Origin: Owenia fusiformis
Taxonomy: Eukaryota; Annelida; Polychaeta; Sabellida; Oweniidae
Reading direction: 5' to 3'
Assembly: GCA_903813345.2 (NCBI GenBank)
Contig: CAIIXF020000011.1
Coordinates: 4,550,571 to 4,614,570 of the forward strand
DNA: 64,000 nucleotides
This document shows positions 55,548 through 64,000 of the stretch, one piece after another. The translations under genes and the position numbers were made by a program. Position 1 is the stretch's first letter, and the number at the start of each line of letters is the position of its first letter. The notes below the pieces were generated by a model that saw only the letters and a list, made by a program, of their open reading frames with translations, had not been told where the DNA came from and did no database searches.

Positions 55548-57960
55548 ATATGGACCATCAATATCCTGCCCTACATATGGTATCGTGAGGTGACCTTTAA
55601 CCCTATTAACATATGACATGCAGTTCCGCCATTTTGAAACCTGTCACGTGTAAATAAGGTTGAACGTCATAATACCATATATGGGGTAGAATATTCTGGA
55701 AGCCAATCCTATTTGCCGGTAGATGTCAGGTCACATCCGCTTCCTCTTGCCTCCATGGATATAGTGGTCACACATATTTTAATTTCTAGCGGAAAATCGA
55801 CAAGAATATCATACTTTGGTAAGTCATCCACTATTTATTTTACTTTAATATATTTCATTATACATCAATTCATTAATTACGACACATATTTTAGTACATA
55901 TTTCCCAAATTTGTCACCAAACTCATGGTCTGATTCAAAATTCAATTGAGTACTTTTTGAATTTAAAAAAGCAATCAAATGACCATATTGCAACAGAATA
56001 TGAAAAAATAGATACATATGTACAAGGCCTATAACTTTTGTATAGTTCAGATAGTTATGTATAATGTGCAGTAAAGCTGTGGCCTTTTGTAATTTATGGA
56101 GTTTCAGCCATGTTAATTAATCAAAAATAACATGGCAGAGAAGCATCAAAATATAAGAGGTTACACATAATATAGCCAAACTACAAAACAAACCAAAATA
56201 TACAAAGTTATGCCTTGTTTGAATGTTAGACTCAGTTATAGTTGCGACTCATCAAAAATTTATACCGGTAAATCAGGAGGATTGGCTCCCAGAATGCAAC
56301 ATTGATATCCTGCCCTACATATGGCATCGTGACCTTTAACATTATTAACATATGACATGCAGTTCCGCCATTTTAAAACCTGTCACGTGTAAATAAGGTT
56401 GAAGGTCACAATACCATATATGGGGGAGAATATTCTAGAAGCCAATCCTCCTTGCCGGTAGATGTCAGGTCACATCCGCTTCCTCTTGCCTCCATGGATA
56501 TAGTGGTCACACGCATTTTATTTTCTAGCGGAAAATCCACCACAATATCTAAATTTGGTAAGCCATCCACTATTTATTTTACTTTTATATATTTCATTAT
56601 ACATCAATTCATTAATTAAGACACATATTTTAGTACATATTTCCCAAATTTGTCACCAAACTCATGGTCTGATTCAAAATTCAATTGAGTACTTTTTGAA
56701 TTTAAAAAAGCAATCAAATGACCATATTGCAACAGAATATGAAAAAATAGATACATATGTACAAGGCCTATAACTTTTGTATAGTTCAGATAGTTATGTA
56801 TAATGTGCAGTAAAGCTGTGGCCTTTTGTAATTTATGGAGTTTCAGCCATGTTAATTAATCAAAAATATCATGGCAGAGAAGCATCAAAATATAAGAGGT
56901 TACACATAATATAGCCAAACTACAAAACAAACCAAAATATACAAAGTTATGCCTTGTTTGAATGTTAGACTCAGTTATAGTTGCGACTCATCAAAAATTT
57001 ATACCGGTAAATCAGGAGGATTGGCTCCCAGAATGCAACATTGATATCCTGCCCTACATATGGCATCGTGACCTTTAACATTATTAACATATGACATGCA
57101 GTTCCGCCATTTTAAAACCTGTCACGTGTAAATAAGGTTGAAGGTCACAATACCATATATGGGGGAGAATATTCTAGAAGCCAATCCTCCTTGCCGGTAG
57201 ATGTCAGGTCACATCCGCTTCCTCTTGCCTCCATGGATATAGTGGTCACACGCATTTTATTTTCTAGCGGAAAATCCACCACAATATCTAAATTTGGTAA
57301 GCCATCCACTATTTATTTTACTTTTATATATTTCATTATACATCAATTCATTAATTAAGACACATATTTTAGTACATATTTCCCAAATTTGTCACCAAAC
57401 TCATGGTCTGATTCAAAATTCAATTGAGTACTTTTTGAATTTAAAAAAGCAATCAAATGACCATATTGCAACAGAATATGAAAAATAGAAACATATGTAC
57501 AAGGCCTAACTTTTGTATATTTCAGATAGTTATATATATAATGTGCAGTAAAGCTGTGGCCTTTTGTAATTTAGTGAGTTTCAGCCATGTTGATTTTTCC
57601 GAAAATAACATGGCAGAGAAGCATCAAAATATACCTTGTTATACCTTGTTTGAATGTCTCTATTGGAATGTTATAATAAAAACCCTGCGACCTCCTGCGC
57701 CCCTTCGACTTACATTTGTAATTGTTTGCTATGAAAATTTCAGAAAAATCATTCAACCTCTTTTTTCTAGGCTTTGTCTACACACTCCATCTTTTCAGGC
57801 AAAAAACTGTCGACACATATACCAAAGGGTACATTCAGTTTCTATTTTTACATTTACTGTATCAACATGGTCCTCTGATTGCTTATTTTTTAGATTCAAA
57901 CTACTCAATAGAATTATGAATCTGACTTAAGAAACATATTTGTATTTTAGATCAGGCAGT
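55548..57960 (+). repeat. 739-bp promoter-like block in three tandem copies
   Basis: Three units with a spacing of exactly 739 bp, the second and third nearly identical. Each holds a CACGTG E-box (55645-55650 in the first), a perfect CArG box CCATATATGG (55675-55684), an ATG in fair context (CCTCCATGG) and a short frame ending at a TTTG/GTAAG donor (55818, 56557, 57296). This looks like a promoter plus first exon copied three times. The third copy diverges after about 57560. Confidence 0.75.
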
Positions 57961-58039
57961 TCAGGTAAAGTGCTGCAGCTTCCACCATCTCTCCTTGAAG
58001 ATCCAGTTGTGCCAGTAAATTAGTCAAGTCTCCAATTTG
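57951..58039 (+). other. Possible internal exon on the plus strand
   Basis: An acceptor TTTGTATTTTAG and a strong donor TTTG/GTAAGT bound 89 nt. It has no long frame with the putative first exons, so it could be a 5' UTR exon of the gene at 63476. The minus strand also reads protein-like (LLAQLDLQGEMVEAAALYL) but lacks splice signals. Confidence 0.35.
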
Positions 58040-58084
58040 GTAAGTTCTCAGTTAGGCTAGTTAATGTAGAACCTTTAGAGGAAT

Positions 58085-58870
58085 GGGTACACCCCAGTTC
58101 TCCGAAACCCAGTTGTCCGAAACCCAATTCCCCGAAACCCAGTTGTCCGAAACCCATTACTCCGAAAAATAAAGTCATAATTTAACAGAGAAAGGGGGGG
58201 GGGGGCGTAGCTTACTTAAGCTTACGTCAGTTTCATGCCATGTATTTGGCCAAATTAATGGCATGGACGCATTCTGATATTCATAAATCTCGCTCTCACT
58301 TTGAATTGCATCCATTGCATGGCGTTACCAGAATGGCAGGAACGGGAGATGGAATTAAAGAATTCTTATGAACAAGTCATGCAAGATACTAGAACTAAAG
58401 TCACTGTAATGTATTGGATAAGTTAATTTCTGATGGATCTGGATAAAATATATTTCAAAACTTTGTCAACACTAATTAACTTCATTTAGGCAGATATAGT
58501 ATCTTGATTATTTGGCTATCATGCGTTTAAAATACGTTCCTAAAACTATGAAGACGTTAGGTGAGAAATATTGCTATTGTACGTTCGAAAAGTATTTGGT
58601 TGTATTTTGTAGTTCTCAAGTTACCCATGAACTTTCGTGGGCTAATTAACGTCTTGACTTCGCATATTTAGCCTAATTTTGCAATGATGTCATGTCAACG
58701 TGATTCAAATGTTATGCTGTCGTGATTCGCAGAGGTTGCGACAAGATTCGTTTTAAAAAATTGTATTTTTTGATAAGATCCCCTTATTTTCGGAGAACTG
58801 GGTTTCAGACAACTGGGTTTCGGAGAATTGGGTTTCGGACAACTGGGTTTCGGACAACTGGGTTGACCCC
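58085..58870. mobile_element. MITE with repeated CCCAGTTGTCCGAAA ends
   Basis: The ends are inverted arrays of a 17-bp unit (CCGAAACCCAGTTGTCC), four to five copies each side. TAGAGGAAT flanks both ends (58076-58084 and 58871-58879), a target duplication of 8-9 bp as in hAT-like elements. It is inserted at the start of an AAGGTCA-rich repeat. Confidence 0.8.
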
Positions 58871-61590
58871 TAGAGGAATATGTATCCTGACTTTCATTAA
58901 AAAATATTGAATTGCAGTCACCAATTTTGAGAAACTTAGAAAACACAGTTTATGATTTAGTTTGATGACCTTGCAAATTTTACTTTTTTTACCTCAGTGG
59001 GGCTTTTCTGATCAAATATTTCTGAATTTGAATCCAGAAAATCAATTTGAAAAATCAACTTTTTGACCTTTCGAAGGTCACTGAAGGTCAACCAAAGGTC
59101 AAGGGTCAGAACTAAGGTCAGATTTGAGTTCCTGAGAACTTGTAGATGATTTTAAAAAAATTTGGTCAATTTGAGGCAAGTTCAAAAATGACCAATTTTT
59201 ACCATTTTTTGATGTCATTTATCTCAAAAATGGTTATAAATTAACGCAAACATATAGCAACCAATTTGTAAGGAATGCTTGTATCTAATTACATTTTAAT
59301 TCATCGCAAGAAATAATGAAGTATGAGGACGAAATCTGAGAACCTTAAAAAAAACTTTGATTTGACCTAGATTTTGACCTTTGACCTTGACCTAGATATG
59401 AAATTATTTTCCGATAAGGTCAGGCCAAGGCTCTAATAGCAGCATAAGATAACTCAAACCTTATTTGAACCTGGAGAAAAAATGCAAAGAAGAAGCATCC
59501 GTAATCATTTCTGTATTTTGATATTCTGGTCTAGGTAAATTCTCTTGGTGTTACTGCTCTAAAATTATTTTGGTCTAACTCCACCAATCCGTAATAGGTC
59601 AAAATGTGGGTCGGATCTGAAATCGGTTTGCAGTTTTGGACTCCTGACATCTAGTAGATGCTTTTGAAAAAAAATTCGTTCGATTTGAAGCAATTTGAAA
59701 ATTGACCTATTTTTGTCGTTTTTTTTAACATCAAAAATCTCGAAATTGGGGCACATTTTCTATACATAACTTTTGGCTATAGAATACTTATATCTATCTG
59801 TATGCGAAAGCTCAGGAAAAAATAGTGAAATGTAGTATCAAGCTTTGAGAAACTTAAAAACAACTTTGACCTGACCTAGATTTTGACCTTTGACCTTGAC
59901 CTAGATAAAAATTCCTTTCCCTCCAAGTCCAGCCCAGGTCCCTAGTAGGAGCATATATGAGATGACTAAAAACATGGCGAAAGGGGTAGAAAAAGTTTCA
60001 GGGGGATTATTCATGATTCCTTCAATCTATCGATCGAAGGATCATAAATAATACTAGGGAGGGTTGCTAGAAACGGGAGGGGTGAATTTTCGCCGAACTT
60101 CGAAAGGCCAGGACTCATATTCTTAGCAATTTTTGACTACTTTTTCTCAAAATCGGTGAACATTTGAAAAAAAATTCGTTCGATTTGAAGCAATTTGAAA
60201 ATTGACCTATTTTTACCGTTTTTTTTACATCAAAAATCTCGAAATTGGGGCACATTTCCAGTACATAACTTTTGGCTAGCACTAATAGAATACTAATATC
60301 TATCTCTATGCGAAAGCTCAGGCAAAAATAGTGAAATGTAGATCTATCGATCGAAGGATCATAAATAATACTAGAGATCAAGATTGCAAGCAATCTTACG
60401 GAGGCCCGTAGGCGTTTTGGCCTTATATGGTCAACCAATGGTCAACAGATGGTTATTAAGTCAGTTTCTAAGTCAGCTAGTTACTAAGTACTTATTGACT
60501 AACTAAGTAAGTTACTAAGTTAGTAACTAAGTATATTACTAAGTAAGTTATGAAGTTGGTTACCTGGTTTCTTCCAAGGTCAACCAAAGGTCAAAACTAA
60601 AGTCAGATTTGAACTCCTGATAACTTGTAGATGGTTTTTCAAAAAAAGATTGGTCAATTTAGAGCAAGTTGAAATTTGACCTTAAAAAATTTCGAAATTT
60701 GACTTTTTTCAGTTTTTGAGTTCTAATATCTCAAAACTGGTGCAAAATCTTAATAGATAATCAATAGCTAATATGTGTGGAAGCTTTAGAGAAATATATA
60801 TCCTGACTTTCATCAAAAAATATTGATTTGTAGTCACCAATTCTGAGAAACTTAAAAAACACAGTTTGTGATTTAGCTTGATGACCTTGACCTTTGACCT
60901 TGCAAATTTTTACTTTTTTAGACCTCAGTTTGTCCTTTGTGACTAAATATACCTAAATTTAAATCCAGAAAATCGATTTGAAAAATCAACTTTTTTTACC
61001 TTTTGGAGGTCACTGAAGGTCAACCAAAGGTCAAAGGTCAAAAGTAGGGTTTGATTTGGAATCTTGAGAACTTGTAGATGTTTTTTAAAAAAAAGTTTGG
61101 TCAATTTAGATCAAGTTGAAATTTGACCTTAAAAAATTTCGAAATTTGACCTTTTTTCAGTTTTTGAGTTCTAATATCTCAAAACTGGTGCACAGTTTTA
61201 ATTAATAGTCAATTGCTAATATGTGTAGAACATATAGAGGAATGTATAGCCTGACTTTCATGAAAAAATACTGATTTGTAGTCACCAAAACTTAGAAACA
61301 TAGAAAACACAGTTTGTGTTTTAGTTTGATGACCTTGACCTTTGACCTTGCAAATTTTACTTTTTTAGACCTCAGTGGTTCTTTTGTGATTAAATATACC
61401 TAAATTTGAATCAAGAAAATCAATTTGAAAAATCAACTTTTTGACCTTTCGAAGGTCACTGAAGGTCAACAAAAGGTCAAAGGTCAAAACTAAGGTCAGA
61501 GTTGAACTCCTGAAAACTTGTAGATGTTTTATAAAAAAAGTTTGGTCAATTTAGAGCAAGTTGAAATTTGACCTTGAAAAATTTCGAAAT
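58871..61590. repeat. Field of AAGGTCA-rich dispersed repeats
   Basis: At least three diverged copies of a unit with the order ATATATCCTGACTTTCAT, AGTTTGATGACCTTGACC, TTTTTGACCTTTCGAAGGTC, CTTGTAGATG and ATATCTCAAAACTGGTG. It is related to 10551-11590. There is no transposase or reverse transcriptase frame. A duplicated block with ATCGATCGAAGGATCATAAA occurs near 60029 and 60347. Confidence 0.7.
60450..60565. repeat. TTACTAAG simple repeat
   Basis: Imperfect tandem TTACTAAGT/TAAGTCAG units fill about 115 bp between two AAGGTCA-rich blocks. Confidence 0.7.
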
Positions 61591-61594
61591 TTGA

Positions 61595-62095
61595 ACTGGT
61601 CCCTTTCCCTATATTAACCCATGTTATATTGCCATTGAAAAAGTCGTTTTGGTTACTATTAACTGAGTTATATAAGACACTGAACTGACCCTTTCTCTAT
61701 ATTAACTCGGTAAATAATACCCAACCCATGATTAATTGCCATTGAAAAAGTCATTTTGGGTACTATTTACAGAGTATATAAGGCACTGAACTTACCCTTT
61801 CCCTATATTAACTCGGTAATTAGTACCCCAACCCATGTTAAATTGCCATTGAAAAGTCATTTTGGGTACTATTTACCGAGTTGATATAAGACACTGAACT
61901 GGTCCCTTTCCCTATATTAACCCATGTTATATTGCCATTGAAAAAGTTGTTTTGGGTACTATTAACCGAGTTATATAAGACACTGAACTGACCCTTTCTC
62001 TATATTAACTCGGTAAATAGTACCCAACCCATGATTAATTGCCACTGAAAAAGTCATTTTGGGTACTATTTACCGAGTTGATATAAGACACTGAA
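61595..62095. repeat. About 105-bp tandem repeat with Tyr-type palindromes
   Basis: Four to five units share CCCTTTCCCTATATTAAC, CATTGAAAAAGTC and TTTTGGGTACTATTTACCGA. CTCGGTAAATAGTACCCAA and TTGGGTACTATTTACCGAG form an inverted pair within each unit. The first and fourth units are the most alike, implying block duplication. Confidence 0.8.
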
Positions 62096-62113
62096 GATAA
62101 ATAATTTACTTAA

Positions 62114-62168
62114 ATGTCCACATATCCATGGGCTTTCAACAATTCTATTTGAAAGCCCATGACATATC
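62114..62168. repeat. Hairpin
   Basis: ATGTCCACATATCCATGGGCTTTCAA-like left arm pairs with TTGAAAGCCCATGACATAT; the core stem CATGGGCTTTCAA/TTGAAAGCCCATG is perfect. Confidence 0.6.
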
Positions 62169-62283
62169 TAAAACAATAACCAATGATAACATTATGGAAA
62201 TACAGTTTATAAAAAAGGACCCGTTAGAATGACAATAAATCTGAAAAAAGTGGGTACTATTTACCGAGAATGCCTATTTTTTC

Positions 62284-63011
62284 AAAGGAGTAGTATTGAT
62301 ATGGAGAACTGAATTCAACAATGTTTTTATCTTAAGCCAATCATTGAAAACATTCTGAAAAAAACACGGTATTTTATGTGATGTTGACTGATTGACAACA
62401 ATTTAATGCAAAAATTATTTAGAAATATTTTATATATTTTTGTTAACATTTTTTGTTTTTTAGTGCATGTTTTTGCTCCTTTCCACCAATTCTTGAGAAT
62501 GAAATAAAAAATCTTTCCGAACCTTGCTGGAACAAAATAGCATATACAACATGTTTTTAGATCTCTCAATATTATAGTTATACGAAGGAATTTTTGGTTG
62601 ATTTTAAAAAAGTATTCAAAAAATTAAAACCAAATCCCCCAAAATAGATAAAAATCAAGATAAACCTTTTATTTCATTAACAAGATACTTTTTTAAAATC
62701 AACCAAAATTTTCTTTGTATAATTACAATATTGAGAGACCTAAACATGTTGTGTTTAGGTCGCTTTGTTCCAATGAGGTCCGGAAAGATGTTTCATTTCA
62801 CTCTGGAAACATGATACCAAGAACAAAACAAGTGTTTGATGTGTTTTCTAAAACAATATAGATGAAAGTATATATATATATTTCAAATTATATTGTTACC
62901 ATTCAAAAGATGACCATAAAATTGACGATGTTTTAAATTTTCAGATTTTTTTATGACTGGTATAAGAGAAACGTGTGTTCAAAAGGCTCTCCATATCGAT
63001 ACCACTCCTTT
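62284..63011. mobile_element. 728-bp TIR element, complete copy
   Basis: The ends AAAGGAGTAGTATTGATATG and the inverse of AAAGGAGTGGTATCGATATG are about 24-bp inverted repeats. The interior holds a foldback of TTTGGTTGATTTTAAAAAAG. A truncated copy lies at 6578-7060. No transposase is present. Confidence 0.75.
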
Positions 63012-63475
63012 CAGTTGATTTCCAGGTCGCCTTAATTTATTATTAATTGTTATATAACTGCTTTCTGAACAGGAACCATGGATCAACCCTAATTGATAAC
63101 CATGATTTATTACTTCACCATCTTTAAACATCTTTTTGATATTTGAATTGATGTTTTTATGCCAGTTTGATGTTGTTTAATTTCAATGAATTTTTGTTTT
63201 TCAATTCAGATAAAATCTCAATCTCAGGCGATTCTATTATTCAACTTTATTATAACATTTTCCTATTATCTTTCCAGGCAAAGTAACTAGACTAATGTAA
63301 GGAGCTGATGGAACAGTCACTGAATAATTTGCATTGGTATATGATGATCAGGGAATTCACACTGATTCAAAATCATCTTATTCATTGAATTGAAGACATA
63401 CAATGATGAAGTCAGACACACATTGTAAATAAGCCAAAATTGGTATACAAACTAAACTGCTTATCAAAACAGACA
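63012..63475 (+). other. Upstream exon region of the right-edge gene
   Basis: A good acceptor (TTATCTTTCCAG, AG at 63276-63277) precedes the coding start at 63476 by about 200 bases, so the gene probably has a spliced 5' UTR. Short upstream ATGs occur, each closed by a stop. Confidence 0.4.
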
Positions 63476-64000
63476 ATGGCTATGAAGATGGATGTGGATG
63501 AATTTGACATTTATTTGTGGAATGTCCATGGTCCTACAGGAGCAGGACAGCAGAGCGAGCGTAATAGTGCTATAGTTGACACTATTACATGGATAAGGAA
63601 AAATACTGTTGAAACGACTATACTCACACTCTCCGAAGTAATCACAAATAAAGTGGGAGAGATAATAGGAGATAAATGCACTAGTGAAACTACTAAGAAA
63701 AAGGATGCCGTAGTTCATATGATAAATGAAACTGGTGATTATGATTTTGAGAGAGTCAATGAAACCGCAAAAATAAGGGACAGCATTAAGGACTTTATTG
63801 ATAATAAACAGCCAGATCTAGAAAGACTGGATTGTGGTCGTTTATCTTTACCAAGCGGTATTCTAGTACTAGTCGTAGCATGGCATGGACCTAAAAATCG
63901 TACATCAATACAACAACGCAAGAATGCATTTGATAACATGATTATGTTAGTTGAAAAAATCAGAGAGAGATGTGACTGCTGCTCAGTTATTGTTGGAGGA
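63476..64000 (+). CDS. Endonuclease/exonuclease/phosphatase-fold-like protein, partial
   Basis: An uninterrupted frame of 175 codons starts at ATG 63476 (ACAATGG, good context) and runs off the window. Text such as FDIYLWNVHGPTG, ILVLVVAWHGPKN and the final CSVIVGG is laid out like the DNase I-like (EEP) fold, where the next residues would be DFN. I recall uncharacterised invertebrate proteins with the same WHGP...IIGGDFN order. The catalytic residues lie mostly beyond the edge. It lacks the LQET-type motif of LINE endonucleases, so I favour a host gene, though a repeat-borne origin is possible. Confidence 0.55.
   Translation, partial: MAMKMDVDEFDIYLWNVHGPTGAGQQSERNSAIVDTITWIRKNTVETTILTLSEVITNKVGEIIGDKCTSETTKKKDAVVHMINETGDYDFERVNETAKIRDSIKDFIDNKQPDLERLDCGRLSLPSGILVLVVAWHGPKNRTSIQQRKNAFDNMIMLVEKIRERCDCCSVIVGG

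Noticed and set aside
57457-57930. Plus-strand 157-codon frame at the end of the 739-bp repeats
   Set aside because: It is low-complexity and its first part is repeat sequence shared with non-coding copies; no family resemblance.
57951-58039. Minus-strand coding exon reading LLAQLDLQGEMVEAAALYL
   Set aside because: It has no pyrimidine tract and acceptor, and no donor before its stop; the plus strand has good splice signals at both ends instead.

Overview
This is AT-rich, intron-rich animal DNA. The exon/intron structure, an NPAT orthologue, a TRIM-NHL gene, an expanded NaGLT1/MFSD4-type transporter family, many short TIR elements and AAGGTCA-rich repeats suggest a marine invertebrate (mollusc or other lophotrochozoan, or an invertebrate deuterostome). 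The phylum cannot be settled from this sequence.

Two conserved host genes organise the window. NPAT, the histone-gene transcription co-activator, runs leftward from 39767 to 527. I could assemble 15 phase-consistent exons encoding about 1570 residues, from the LisH start to the conserved acidic/hydrophobic C-terminus. PEX7, the PTS2 receptor of peroxisomes, runs rightward from 40179 to 51748 in 9 phase-consistent exons encoding 318 residues. Their start codons are only 411 bp apart, so they probably share a bidirectional promoter.

NPAT introns carry other genes on the opposite strand. The 19-kb intron 13 (5121-24115) holds three tandem, apparently intact, three-exon MFS transporter genes at 7464-9498, 13139-15360 and 19899-22057. 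The 3.6-kb intron 7 holds an intronless TRIM-NHL gene at 29766-31691.

PEX7 intron 4 (42480-48961) is a stack of nested elements: a long-TIR repeat, split by a PIF/Harbinger element, split by a 3.5-kb palindromic element that itself carries a tRNA-derived SINE and a TTAA-flanked MITE.

Right of PEX7 come a 1.9-kb minisatellite built of small palindromes, a minus-strand terminal exon of an unidentified gene, three 739-bp tandem copies of a promoter-like block with a putative first exon, a 3.5-kb field of AAGGTCA-rich repeats, and at the right edge the start of a plus-strand gene that looks like an endonuclease/exonuclease/phosphatase-fold protein and runs off the window.

A recurring theme is local tandem duplication anchored on 3' splice sites. 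Extra copies of an acceptor, often with the 5' part of its exon, lie upstream of real exons in NPAT, PEX7 and transporter copy 3. All assignments come from reading the sequence and recalling protein families; no search was run.
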